Assembly (NCBI RefSeq): GCF_019317285.1 | Contig: NZ_CP079218.1 | Location: 3,596,001-3,660,000 of the forward strand | Reading direction: 5' to 3' | Length of the DNA: 64,000 nt | From: Pedobacter sp. D749 | GTDB lineage: Bacteria; Bacteroidota; Bacteroidia; Sphingobacteriales; Sphingobacteriaceae | The notes under the pieces: generated by a model | The model's database searches: none | The model's input: only the letters and a program-made list of their open reading frames with translations | Told to the model about the DNA's origin: nothing | Translations under genes and position numbers: made by a program | In this document: piece after piece, positions 33,793 to 42,638 of the stretch | Layout: every line of letters starts with the position of its first letter | Position numbering within the stretch: position 1 is the stretch's first letter

Positions 33793-36090
33793 ATGAAGAG
33801 AGCGAATATCCTGGTTGTTTTTTTAACCCTGCTGGTACTGAACGGATCGGCACAGACCAAAAAGCCTGTTTCAGCAGAAGAGGCGAAGATGAACACCTTC
33901 ATCAGCAACCTGATGGCGAAAATGACTGTTGATGAAAAAATTGGCCAGCTGAATTTGCCAAGTTCTGGAGATATCACCACAGGACAGGCCAACAGCAGCG
34001 ACATTTCTAAAAAAATTAAAGCCGGACAAGTTGGTGGTTTATTCAACATCAAAGGGGTAGATAAGATCAAAGCGGTCCAAAAAATAGCTGTGGAAAACAG
34101 CCGTATGAAAATTCCGTTGCTTTTCGGAATGGATGTTATCCATGGATACAATACCGTTTTCCCAATCCCTTTAGGCGTTAGCTGTATCTGGGATATGGCA
34201 ACCGTGCAAAAATCGGCACGTATAGCTGCAATTGAAGCCAGTGCAAGTGGTATCAACTGGACTTTCTCTCCTATGGTTGACATTTCGAGAGATCCACGCT
34301 GGGGCCGTATTTCTGAAGGCAGCGGAGAAGATGCTTATTTAGGCTCACAAATTGCCGCAGCAATGGTAAGAGGCTATCAGGGAAAACTCCAGGCCAATAA
34401 TGAAATTTTAGCCTGTGTAAAACATTATGCGCTGTATGGTGCCGCTGAAGCTGGTAGAGACTATAATACCACAGATATGAGCAAAGTACGCATGTACAAC
34501 GAATATTTTCCGCCATACAAAGCCGCTGTTGATGCAGGAGCAGCCAGCATTATGGCTTCTTTTAATGAAGTTGACGGCATTCCAGCTACAGGAAGCAAAT
34601 GGTTAATGACGGATGTTTTGCGTAACCAATGGGGTTTTAAAGGCTTTGTAGTAACCGATTATACTGGTATCCCTGAAATGATTGCACATGGCATGGGCGA
34701 TCTACAAACTGTTTCTGCCCTGGCATTAAATGCTGGCGTTGATATGGATATGGTGGGTGAAGGCTTTTTAGGCACTTTAAAAAAATCTTTAGCTGAGAAA
34801 AAAGTAGGTATCGCTCAGATCGATAGGGCCTGTAGATTAGTACTTCAGGCAAAATACAAATTGGGTTTATTTACCGATCCTTATAAATTTTGTAATGCAG
34901 AAAGAGCAGAAAAAGAGGTTTTTAGTCCGGCTAACCGCCAGGTGGCACGCGAAGTTGCAACAGAAAGTTTTGTGCTGTTGAAAAATAACAACCACCTGCT
35001 TCCATTAAAAAAATCAGGCACCATTGGATTAATCGGCCCTTTGGCAGATAATACAGCCAATATGTATGGTACCTGGAGTGTTGCTGCCCTTTTTGACAAG
35101 TCGGTAACCGTACTTCAAGGTTTAAAAAATGCCTTGGGTAATAATGCAAAAATATTAACCGCTCGCGGTGCCAACTTCCTGGCAGATTCTGCTATGGAGC
35201 AGCGTTATGTAAACATCCACAACCCAACATACAAACGTGATCCACGTACTGAAGCCGAAATGATTAAAGAAGCTTTAGAAGTGGCGAAAAAATCAGATGT
35301 TATTGTAGCTGCTATTGGCGAAGGTTCTGAATTTACAGGCGAAAGTAGTAGTGTAACCGATATCCAGATCCCTGAAACACAGAAAAACCTTTTAAAAGCT
35401 TTGGCTAAAACAGGTAAGCCAGTAGTATTAGTGCTGTTTACAGGCCGTCCATTGGCATTGAATTGGGAACAGCAAAATATCCCGGCGATTTTAAATGTAT
35501 GGTTCCCGGGCAGTGAAGCTGGAAATGCAATTGCTGATGTACTTTTCGGCGATGTTAATCCATCGGGTAAGCTGAGCGCAACTTTTCCTCAGAATGTGGG
35601 TCAGGTGCCTTTGTATTATGCACACAAAAATACCGGCCGCCCATTGGCTGAAGGTAAATGGTTCGAAAAATTCCGCTCCAACTATTTAGACGTAAGCAAT
35701 GATCCATTATATCCGTTCGGTTTTGGTTTAAGTTATACATCATTTAATTATAGTGATGTTAAACTAAGCGCCAATACGTTAAGCAAAGGAAAATCGATCA
35801 CGGCATCGATTACTTTAAGCAATACAGGCAAATATGACGGCAAAGAAGTTGTTCAATTGTACATTCAGGATCTTGTTGGAAGTATTACCCGCCCGGTTAA
35901 AGAGCTCAAAGGTTTCCAAAAAATTAATTTAAAAGCCGGAGAAAGTAAAACCATTACTTTCAACATTTCGGAGAACGACCTTAAATTTTACAATTCCGCG
36001 CTAAAATTCGTGGCAGAATCTGGTGATTTCAAGGTATTTATTGGTACAAATTCACGCGATGTAAAAGAAGCATCTTTTACGTTGAAATAA
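33793..36090 (+). CDS. bglX: GH3 beta-glucosidase
   Basis: A 765-residue periplasmic GH3 enzyme (signal peptide 1-22). The N-terminal TIM barrel holds the substrate-binding KHYALYGAAEAGRDYN and the nucleophile Asp289 in GFVVTDYTG. The (alpha/beta)6 sandwich (about 395-620) has the general-acid region AIGEGSEFTGESSS. A C-terminal fibronectin III-like domain (about 680-760) ends the protein. It closely follows the BglX architecture and should release glucose from short beta-glucosides; in this locus the likely substrates are sophorose and longer beta-1,2-gluco-oligosaccharides. A terminator follows. Confidence 0.92.
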   Translation: MKRANILVVFLTLLVLNGSAQTKKPVSAEEAKMNTFISNLMAKMTVDEKIGQLNLPSSGDITTGQANSSDISKKIKAGQVGGLFNIKGVDKIKAVQKIAVENSRMKIPLLFGMDVIHGYNTVFPIPLGVSCIWDMATVQKSARIAAIEASASGINWTFSPMVDISRDPRWGRISEGSGEDAYLGSQIAAAMVRGYQGKLQANNEILACVKHYALYGAAEAGRDYNTTDMSKVRMYNEYFPPYKAAVDAGAASIMASFNEVDGIPATGSKWLMTDVLRNQWGFKGFVVTDYTGIPEMIAHGMGDLQTVSALALNAGVDMDMVGEGFLGTLKKSLAEKKVGIAQIDRACRLVLQAKYKLGLFTDPYKFCNAERAEKEVFSPANRQVAREVATESFVLLKNNNHLLPLKKSGTIGLIGPLADNTANMYGTWSVAALFDKSVTVLQGLKNALGNNAKILTARGANFLADSAMEQRYVNIHNPTYKRDPRTEAEMIKEALEVAKKSDVIVAAIGEGSEFTGESSSVTDIQIPETQKNLLKALAKTGKPVVLVLFTGRPLALNWEQQNIPAILNVWFPGSEAGNAIADVLFGDVNPSGKLSATFPQNVGQVPLYYAHKNTGRPLAEGKWFEKFRSNYLDVSNDPLYPFGFGLSYTSFNYSDVKLSANTLSKGKSITASITLSNTGKYDGKEVVQLYIQDLVGSITRPVKELKGFQKINLKAGESKTITFNISENDLKFYNSALKFVAESGDFKVFIGTNSRDVKEASFTLK

Positions 36091-36110
36091 AGACAATTAG
36101 GTTTGGTTAT

Positions 36111-36153
36111 AAACCCTGAGCTATTGTAAAGTAGCCAGGGTTTTCTATTTTTG
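36111..36153 (+). terminator. Terminator after the GH3 gene
   Basis: AAACCCTG plus GCTA (36111-36123, with one bulged A) pairs with TAGC plus CAGGGTTT (36132-36143), followed by a T-rich tail. It marks the likely 3' end of the main PUL transcript. Confidence 0.75.
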
Positions 36154-36294
36154 TTGAATAAAATTATCATGAGTTACCAAACACACCCTATAAAAACAAG
36201 TGATGAGAACTTCATCACCACAATAAACAAATCGAACTTGCGAGCTCAGTAATACCAGACAAAACAATAAATAACTAATTAATAAATAAAACAG

Positions 36295-37074
36295 ATGAAA
36301 AAGATTATTCTAACCATTTGCATTCTTTTTTCTGTACTCTTTTTAAACGCTCAGGACTTAAAAAAATATGACAGGGGAAGCTTTATTAAAGGAAAGGATT
36401 CTATTTACTACAGGATTTTATTTCCAGAAAATTTTAATCCCGACCAAAAATATCCAATCGTTTTCTTTTTGCACGGAAGTGGAGAAAGAGGTAATGATAA
36501 CGCCAGTCAACTGGTTCATGGCGGAAAACTGTTTCTAAAAAGTGACGTTCGCAAAAATTTCCCTGCTATTGTAGTTTTTCCTCAATGTCCACAGAATGAT
36601 TTTTGGGCCAATGCCAATTTTGGTCAGGATGCCAAAGGCAAAAGAAAAATCAGTTTTGTTGAAGGTGGTAAACCCACCAAAGTAATGCATGCACTGCAGG
36701 GAATGGTTAAAGATTTCCTCAAAAAACCTTTTGTAGATAAAAACCAGGTTTATGTTGGTGGCTTATCAATGGGTGCAATGGGTACGTACGAGCTGTTAAG
36801 AAGAGAACGCCGTAAATTTGCCGCAGCTATTGCAATTTGTGGTGGCGATAATACCAATAACATTAAAAAATATCAGAAAACACCATTGTGGATCTTTCAC
36901 GGTGCAAAAGATGACATTGTAGATCCGGCATTCTCAATTGCCATTGCTGAACGTTTAAAAACCGTTGGCGACGAGGTGAAATTTACACTTTACCCTAACG
37001 CAAACCACAACAGCTGGGACAGTGCCTTTGCCGAACCGGAATTATTGCCCTGGTTGTTTTCGCATAAGAAATAG
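36295..37074 (+). CDS. Secreted alpha/beta-hydrolase (esterase)
   Basis: A 259-residue protein with a signal peptide (1-20, ending LNAQ). It is an alpha/beta hydrolase of the carboxylesterase/phospholipase group: oxyanion region FFLHGSGERGNDN, nucleophile elbow GGLSMGAMG (Ser158), and probable Asp207 (AKDDIVD) and His238 (NANHNSWD) completing the triad. Proteins of this type in PULs remove acyl groups (acetyl, feruloyl or succinyl) from glycans. Some beta-1,2-glucans carry succinyl or acetyl groups, which would fit, but the substrate is not shown by the sequence. It lies 204 bases after the PUL terminator with no clear -7 box. Confidence 0.75.
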   Translation: MKKIILTICILFSVLFLNAQDLKKYDRGSFIKGKDSIYYRILFPENFNPDQKYPIVFFLHGSGERGNDNASQLVHGGKLFLKSDVRKNFPAIVVFPQCPQNDFWANANFGQDAKGKRKISFVEGGKPTKVMHALQGMVKDFLKKPFVDKNQVYVGGLSMGAMGTYELLRRERRKFAAAIAICGGDNTNNIKKYQKTPLWIFHGAKDDIVDPAFSIAIAERLKTVGDEVKFTLYPNANHNSWDSAFAEPELLPWLFSHKK

Positions 37075-37104
37075 CTAAACTAAAATTCGCAAATCGCCAA
37101 ATTT

Positions 37105-38493
37105 ATGACAAAATCCGTTTTAATCTATTTCATTCTCACACTATTTTTGGCATGCAAATCGATTAAAAACTATGATCTCATTATTACTAATGCAAAGGTT
37201 TTAAACATCAAAACCGGAGAGATAAAAAACAATCAAACTATTCTTATTTCAAATGGATATATCGAAGAAATAGAAAGTAGTTCAAATTCATTCCAAGGCA
37301 AACAATACATAGATGCAAAAGGTCAATTAGTGAGCCCTAGCTTTATAGATACCCATATTCATCCTACAGATATTTTAGGTGATTATGAAAAAGCGCCGAT
37401 TACTTTAAATAAAGATAGCTTAAATCATTATCGGCAAAAAATTTCAAACGAATATTTACCTTACGGAACAACTACCGTATTAACAATGGGGCAACCAGAA
37501 AAATGGCTTACCCCACTTTTAGAGTGGCAAAAAAGGACTAACCCAAACTATATTGATTTTTATATAAGTGGTGGCGCATTAATTTCTAAGGAAAATAGAG
37601 TGCCATATATTGCCCACACAGAAGTTGTAACAGCAAAAAAAACAAAGCAAAAAATCTTACAATATTACAATCTTGGAATTCGCCATTTAAAACTCTACTA
37701 TCGCTTAAAAGAACCAGAATTTTCTGTTGCTGTCAAAACAGCAGATAGTTTGAAGATGAAAGTATACGGCCATATTGGTGATTTTAGTCCGGAATATTTA
37801 ACGATCAAACAAACATTAAAAATTGGATTAACAAATTATGAACATCTTGCGACTATTCCCAATAGTGTTATTATAAGTGATGTAGATAAAGCAAAAGTTT
37901 ACAAACAATTTAAAGATAACTTTGGAGAAATAAATAGCGAAAGCAAATTATTAGATTTTTTTTTAGAACAATACAGATTTATTGATGAAAATAAAAAACC
38001 AGAGATAGAAAATTTAATAAAAAACCTTTCAGATAAAAAAGTAACCATCTCAACAACTATTCATAGATTATACGAACAGATAGCAGCAACTTATTTTACC
38101 AACAAAAAAGATACAACTCTTACGCCAAAACAACTTAAGAGATTAACAGAAAATTTTGCAATTATGATGAAGTATGCTAAAATAATGCAAGAAAGTGGGA
38201 TTAAAATAAGATTAGGATCTGACATGCCAAATGGCGGAAAGGTAAATATTTCTGAATTAATAATTTTAGCAAAATACGGATTCAACATTATTGATATTTT
38301 CAGAATATCAAGCTACAATGGTGCTGAGGCAATAGGAATTGAAAATCAAACAGGCTCAATAGAAAAGGGTAAAAAAGCAGATCTTATTTTATGGAGTAAA
38401 AATCCATTTGATAATTACGAAAATTTTAATTCAAAAATCATAATTATCAAAGACGGAAAGGTGTATAAAAAAATGAATGCTCAACCTGATTAA
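37105..38493 (+). CDS. Amidohydrolase-family lipoprotein
   Basis: A 462-residue metal-dependent amidohydrolase carried on a lipoprotein leader (lipobox FLAC, Cys about 17). Metal-binding residues are visible: HIHPTD (His84, His86), the later His in VYGHIGDF and in TNYEHLATI, and the Asp in RLGSDMPNG. The C-terminal strand region TGSIEKGKKADLILWSKNPFD is typical of the superfamily, which includes dipeptidases, dihydroorotases and adenine deaminases. The substrate is unknown. The gene is clearly richer in A/T and in AAA, ATA and TTA codons than its neighbours, which suggests a separate origin. It starts 30 bases after the esterase gene. Confidence 0.75.
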   Translation: MTKSVLIYFILTLFLACKSIKNYDLIITNAKVLNIKTGEIKNNQTILISNGYIEEIESSSNSFQGKQYIDAKGQLVSPSFIDTHIHPTDILGDYEKAPITLNKDSLNHYRQKISNEYLPYGTTTVLTMGQPEKWLTPLLEWQKRTNPNYIDFYISGGALISKENRVPYIAHTEVVTAKKTKQKILQYYNLGIRHLKLYYRLKEPEFSVAVKTADSLKMKVYGHIGDFSPEYLTIKQTLKIGLTNYEHLATIPNSVIISDVDKAKVYKQFKDNFGEINSESKLLDFFLEQYRFIDENKKPEIENLIKNLSDKKVTISTTIHRLYEQIAATYFTNKKDTTLTPKQLKRLTENFAIMMKYAKIMQESGIKIRLGSDMPNGGKVNISELIILAKYGFNIIDIFRISSYNGAEAIGIENQTGSIEKGKKADLILWSKNPFDNYENFNSKIIIIKDGKVYKKMNAQPD

Positions 38494-38612
38494 TCGACCT
38501 CATCTGGCCTTGGCGTCTCGCTTAGACCGTAGTTTTTTGCCATAGAAACGAAATTAATTGAGAAGTTTTAGCAAGACGCTAAGACCAGACAATAGAAAGT
38601 AGGTTAAATTAA

Positions 38613-38641
38613 ACCTCGCAGGTTTTAAAAACCTGCGAGGT
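38613..38641. repeat. Palindromic element, copy A (ACCTCGCAGG type)
   Basis: ACCTCGCAGGTTTT (38613-38626) and its perfect complement (38628-38641) around one base. Related hairpins occur at 53561-53591 and 58443-58475. It lies between convergent genes and may serve as a two-way terminator. Confidence 0.65.
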
Positions 38642-38660
38642 CTAAACACCACAAAACCAA

Positions 38661-38691
38661 AAAAGGTCCCGATATAAAACCGGAACCTTTT
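38661..38691 (-). terminator. Terminator of yebC
   Basis: AAAAGGTCCCG (38661-38671) pairs with CGGAACCTTTT (38681-38691) with one mismatch. Read on the minus strand it is followed by a run of T, 22 bases after the yebC stop. Confidence 0.7.
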
Positions 38692-38712
38692 CTGTACATA
38701 TTCTAATTGATA

Positions 38713-39441
38713 TTACTCCGCCATATTGTGATAAACCGCCTGCACATCATCATCTTCCTCCAACTTATCGATCAATTTCAAAACATCAGCTGCCTGCTCT
38801 TCTGTTACCTCATGGTGAGATAAAGCAATGCGCTCTAATTTTGAACTTTTTAACTCGATGCCTTTCTCTTCTAAAGCTTTTTGTAAAGAACCAAAGTTTT
38901 CGAATGCACCCTGCGCTACCGCAATATCGTTTCCTTCTTCATCGGCCTCAACATAAAGTTCTTCTAAACCAGCATCAATTAATTCGAACTCTAATTCTTC
39001 CAGATCTAAACCTTCAGCAGGTACAAAACGGAAAACAGATTTGCGGTTAAAAACAAAGTCTAATGATCCGGTTTTGCCCAAAGAGCCGTCAGTTTTGTTA
39101 AAATAACTACGAACGTTTGCTACAGTACGGTTGGTATTATCAGTAGCTGTTTCAATTAAAACGGCAACACCGTGTGGCGCATAACCTTCGTATACAATTT
39201 CCTCGTAATTGGCCATCGATTTATCAGAAGCACGCTTAATTGCTGCCTCTACCCTATCTTTTGGCATGTTTACCGCTTTTGCATTTTGCATAGCTGTACG
39301 TAAACGGGAATTTGTTTCCGGATGAGGCCCAGATTCCTTAACCGCCATTACAATATCTTTACCAATACGCGTAAACTGAACCGCCATTTTGGCCCAACGC
39401 TTAAATTTTCTCTCTTTTCTAAATTCGAATGCTCTTCCCAT
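38713..39441 (-). CDS. yebC: YebC/PmpR family protein (translation or transcription factor)
   Basis: A 242-residue YebC family protein of full length, starting MGRAFEFRKERKFKRWAKMA, a Bacteroidota-type version of the family start MAGHSKW. Conserved parts include the central ETATDNTNRTVANVRSYFNK, GSLGKTGSLDFVF and the acidic C-terminal VLKLIDKLEEDDDVQAVYHN. Members act as DNA-binding regulators (PmpR) or help ribosomes through difficult sequences such as proline stretches (YebC2/YeeN work); which applies here cannot be told. It is cytoplasmic and monocistronic or upstream-coupled to tdh, whose stop lies 75 bases before its start. Confidence 0.92.
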   Translation of the reverse strand: MGRAFEFRKERKFKRWAKMAVQFTRIGKDIVMAVKESGPHPETNSRLRTAMQNAKAVNMPKDRVEAAIKRASDKSMANYEEIVYEGYAPHGVAVLIETATDNTNRTVANVRSYFNKTDGSLGKTGSLDFVFNRKSVFRFVPAEGLDLEELEFELIDAGLEELYVEADEEGNDIAVAQGAFENFGSLQKALEEKGIELKSSKLERIALSHHEVTEEQAADVLKLIDKLEEDDDVQAVYHNMAE

Positions 39442-39515
39442 TATTTTAGTATTGAGATATGAGATGTGAGATGTGAGACCTTAAGCCTTCAACCTTCAAA
39501 CCCTCTACCTTTATA

Positions 39516-40460
39516 TTATTTTTTTAAATTATTTAACATGTCAGTTGTCAGTTTCGATAAATCGAACTCTGGTTTCCATCCCCAGTCTTTTGCTGCATAA
39601 TTATCATCGATAGAACGTGGCCAGCTATTTGCAATTTGCTGACGGGGATCGTTGGCGCTGTAAGTTAGCGTAAAATCCGGAATATGTTTTCTGATTTCAG
39701 CGGCTAAAACTTCAGGTGTAAAACTTACCCCACCAAAATTATAGCTACTACGCACTGAAATCTGATCTGCAGGTGCATCCATCAGTTCAATTGTTCCGCG
39801 GATAGCATCATCCATATACATCATTGGTAATTCTGTTTCCGCATTTAAGAAACTCTGGTAACTACCTTTCTTCAACGCATCGTGGAAAATGTGGATCGCA
39901 TAATCTGTTGTACCACCTCCAGGAGCAGCTTTCCAGCTAATTAATCCCGGATAACGGATACTACGTACATCCAAACCATATTTTTGATTGTAATATTCGC
40001 ACCAGCGCTCACCTGCTAACTTGCTGATTCCATAAACGGTGTTTGGATCCATTACACAATATTGAGCGGTATTATCTTTTGGCGAATTTGGTCCAAATAC
40101 GGCGATAGAACTCGGCCAATATACTTTTGCTGTTTTATATTCTAAAGCTAAATCTAAGACGTTCAGTAAACCGTTCATATTTAAATCCCAGGCCAGCTTT
40201 GGATTTTGCTCACCTGTAGCTGATAATAAAGCTGCTAAGAGGTAAACCTGTGTTGGTCTGTATTTATGAAAAATGCCATTGATCATTTCCTTATCAAGCA
40301 CATTCACAAATTCAAACGGTGCAGAGTTTTTGATATCATAATCCGGCCTGCGTATATCGCATGCAACAACATGATCATCACCATATATTTTACGTAACAT
40401 GGTTACCAACTCGGTACCAATTTGCCCGTTAGAGCCTAAAACAACAATTTTTTCGTGCAT
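39516..40460 (-). CDS. L-threonine 3-dehydrogenase, SDR type
   Basis: A 314-residue NAD-dependent extended short-chain dehydrogenase. The ATG at 40460 is used, as it directly precedes the Rossmann motif VVLGSNGQIGTEL (GxxGxxG). The catalytic Tyr/Lys pair is in NTVYGISKLAGE. The segments YPGLISWKAAPGGGTTDYA and TELPMMYMDDAIRGTIELM are distinctive of the epimerase-like threonine dehydrogenases. It oxidises threonine to 2-amino-3-ketobutyrate, the substrate of the Kbl protein encoded at 16388. A -7 box lies 18 bases upstream. Confidence 0.88.
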   Translation of the reverse strand: MHEKIVVLGSNGQIGTELVTMLRKIYGDDHVVACDIRRPDYDIKNSAPFEFVNVLDKEMINGIFHKYRPTQVYLLAALLSATGEQNPKLAWDLNMNGLLNVLDLALEYKTAKVYWPSSIAVFGPNSPKDNTAQYCVMDPNTVYGISKLAGERWCEYYNQKYGLDVRSIRYPGLISWKAAPGGGTTDYAIHIFHDALKKGSYQSFLNAETELPMMYMDDAIRGTIELMDAPADQISVRSSYNFGGVSFTPEVLAAEIRKHIPDFTLTYSANDPRQQIANSWPRSIDDNYAAKDWGWKPEFDLSKLTTDMLNNLKK

Positions 40461-40478
40461 ATTTTTTTTGAGATTGAG

Positions 40479-40486
40479 CAAAGGTA
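40479..40486 (-). promoter_or_regulatory. -7 box for the threonine dehydrogenase gene
   Basis: Minus-strand TACCTTTG, a full match to TAnnTTTG, 18 bases before the ATG at 40460. Confidence 0.5.
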
Positions 40487-40529
40487 AAAAAATGAGATAA
40501 AAGGCAATAAAATATTTATAGATAAGAAA

Positions 40530-40702
40530 GGGTTAATCGGTTAATTGTTTGAACTGGTTAATTGCAGACCAGGTTTATTAACTGTTGGATTGCTAAATTG
40601 TTAACTGCAAATTGGCAACTAAAAAATATTGAGCATGGATTAATTGTTAAATTGTAAGCTGTAAACTGCCAACTGAAACATGTGAACTGTGAACTGAAAC
40701 TT
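40530..40702. repeat. Degenerate TTAACTG/GGTTAATTG repeats in a divergent gap
   Basis: The gap between the divergent threonine dehydrogenase and sigma genes is filled with variants of GGTTAATTG, TTAACTG, AACTGCAAATTGG and GTGAACTG, with both orientations present so that imperfect hairpins can form. A TACATTTA near-match to the -7 box (40717-40724) lies between this block and the sigma gene. Confidence 0.5.
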
Positions 40703-40754
40703 TCAACATTATTTTATACATTTACTACACGCTTATCGAATAACCAAATAATAA

Positions 40755-41315
40755 ATGACTCACCGAGAGCCTGAAAAATCTAAAGATTTAATGAATCGTC
40801 TAAAGTTGGGCGATAAGCAGGCTTACGAAAAAATATATTTCGCCTACAGTAACGAGCTGTTATTAGCTGCCTACAAAAAAACAGGCGATAAGGTAATCGC
40901 TGAAGAACTGGTACAGAATATCTTCATCTCTCTTTGGGAAAAACGGCAGGAAGCACAGATCAGTAATCTCCAGGCCTATTTGTTCGGGGCTTTGAAGTTA
41001 AGTGTAATCAACCACATCAGGAGTCAGGTGATGCAGAATAAATACATGGAGTACCAAACCCTGACCTATTCAGAAAACCATCAGGATACCGCGAATCTGG
41101 TCGATCTTCATGATCTTTCTTCCATTATCGAAAAAGGCATTAATTCGCTACCCGAAAAAACACAGGAGATCTTCAGAATGAGCCGTTATCAACACCGATC
41201 TACCAAAGATATTTCTACTGGTTTAAACATCTCCGAAAAGACTGTAGAATACCATATCACCCAATCTATTAAGAGGATAAAAGAATACATTAAAAATTTT
41301 TACATCTTTTTATAG
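40755..41315 (+). CDS. FecI-like ECF sigma factor
   Basis: A 186-residue ECF sigma factor of the Bacteroidota type. Region 2 (about 25-90) includes VIAEELVQNIFISLWEKRQE; region 4 (about 130-180) includes LPEKTQEIFRMSRYQHRSTK and ISEKTVEYHITQSIKRIKEY. It is followed by a FecR-type anti-sigma gene and a TonB receptor with an STN domain. This is the classic cell-surface signalling layout in which substrate binding at the outer membrane activates the sigma factor, which then switches on its own transporter operon. Confidence 0.92.
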   Translation: MTHREPEKSKDLMNRLKLGDKQAYEKIYFAYSNELLLAAYKKTGDKVIAEELVQNIFISLWEKRQEAQISNLQAYLFGALKLSVINHIRSQVMQNKYMEYQTLTYSENHQDTANLVDLHDLSSIIEKGINSLPEKTQEIFRMSRYQHRSTKDISTGLNISEKTVEYHITQSIKRIKEYIKNFYIFL

Positions 41316-41420
41316 CTGATTACCAGCACATTAAAAATTATTTCTATTTTTATCACGCACAGCTTTAGGGTTTCGCTCCAGTTGTGTTACTTGTATAGTA
41401 TAAGGCCAAATATTCTTTTT

Positions 41421-42443
41421 ATGAACCAGAAATCATTTTACGATTTACTAAGCCGTTACGAAAACGGAAATTGTACTGAAGCTGAAAAGCTTTGGGTAGA
41501 CAAATGGTATCATAACTTAAATAACCAGAATTTTAAAGATTTATCATCAACTGCGCTCGAAGAAATGCAGGTGAATACCTGGCTTAACATCAATAACGTT
41601 GAAAGCAAACCTACACCAGCGCTTAAGGTTAAAAGGCTTTGGCCAAAAATAGCTATTGCAGCATCTATAATCATTGCATTTTTTATTGCCGGTTTATATT
41701 TAAGTAGTTACAATCATGCTGAACAATCTTTCATTGATGAAAATGAAGGCTTAAATTTAATCAGCAAAACGAATGAGAGCGATAGCAGCCTGGTGATATC
41801 ACTCAGTGATGAAAGTACAGTAACACTTAAACCACAGGCGAACATTATTTACCCAAAGGTTTTTGCAGCTAACAAAAGAACGGTTTATTTAAAAGGAAGT
41901 GCATTTTTCTCGGTAAGTAAAAATCCTAAGCGTCCTTTTTATGTGTACAATCAAAAATTGGTTATTCGTGTTTTGGGTACCAGCTTCTGGGTAAAATCAT
42001 CAACAGATAAACTTCCGGCTCAGGTTGCGGTAAGAACAGGAAAAGTTCAGGTAGCTGAAAATCAGAAAAGCTCACTCTTCACTTTCGATAAAGAAAAACT
42101 GGCTAAACCAATTCTGCTGACACCAAACCAAAAGGGCATTTTTGCCGACCACAAATTAAATAAAACATTGGTAAGCAAGCCTATTCCATTGGCCGAAGCT
42201 TATAACATCCCCACAAAACTGAGCTATAATTTTAAAGAAGAAAGCATTAAAGAAATTTTCAAAACCTTATCTGAAGCTTACGGGATAAAGATAAAATCGG
42301 ATAATGAGCAGATTTCGACCTATACCTTTACCGGTGATTTAAGCAAAAAAGGGCTCTACGAGCAGCTCGACCTGATCTGCGGAACCATCTCAAGCAAATA
42401 TTACATCCAGGGAACCAGCATTGTGGTTTCCAATAAAAACTAA
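41421..42443 (+). CDS. FecR-type anti-sigma/signal transducer
   Basis: A 340-residue FecR family protein, started at the ATG at 41421 (an upstream in-frame start adds 13 unlikely residues). The cytoplasmic N-terminal part binds the sigma factor, a membrane helix lies at about 76-95, and the periplasmic part holds the FecR beta-rich domain (about 120-215; VYLKGSAFFSVSKNPKRPFYV, LGTSFWVKSS) and a C-terminal DUF4974/STN-like domain (about 265-340; LSYNFKEESIKEIFKTLSEA). The C-terminal domain should contact the STN domain of the receptor encoded downstream. It is separated from the sigma gene by 105 bases. Confidence 0.92.
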   Translation: MNQKSFYDLLSRYENGNCTEAEKLWVDKWYHNLNNQNFKDLSSTALEEMQVNTWLNINNVESKPTPALKVKRLWPKIAIAASIIIAFFIAGLYLSSYNHAEQSFIDENEGLNLISKTNESDSSLVISLSDESTVTLKPQANIIYPKVFAANKRTVYLKGSAFFSVSKNPKRPFYVYNQKLVIRVLGTSFWVKSSTDKLPAQVAVRTGKVQVAENQKSSLFTFDKEKLAKPILLTPNQKGIFADHKLNKTLVSKPIPLAEAYNIPTKLSYNFKEESIKEIFKTLSEAYGIKIKSDNEQISTYTFTGDLSKKGLYEQLDLICGTISSKYYIQGTSIVVSNKN

Positions 42444-42638
42444 CCAAATATATAAACATGATGAAGAAAAACCACAACACCAACAGCCCATAGCCGCGGC
42501 TTCATTTTCCATAATATTTTTCTAAAAAACAAAGCCGACAATGTGGGGCATTGCCGGCGAGTTAAATACATCAGAAATGTATTCATGGTATTTCTATGTC
42601 CAATAAATCCAATCATTTAATGAACAATAACCAAATTT
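42444..42638 (+). promoter_or_regulatory. Structured leader between fecR and the TonB receptor
   Basis: This 195-base gap holds an 11-codon mini-frame (42458-42493), a GC-rich hairpin (42534-42558; GCCGACAATG with CATTGCCGGC, one mismatch) and two mutually exclusive A/T stems: AATACAT (42565-42571) with 42577-42583, and GAAAT (42574-42578) with 42590-42594. An attenuation or mRNA-processing role is possible; no promoter box is seen. Confidence 0.4.

Noticed and set aside
42458..42493. 11-codon frame between fecR and the TonB receptor
   Set aside because: Too short to call as a gene; kept only as part of the leader description.
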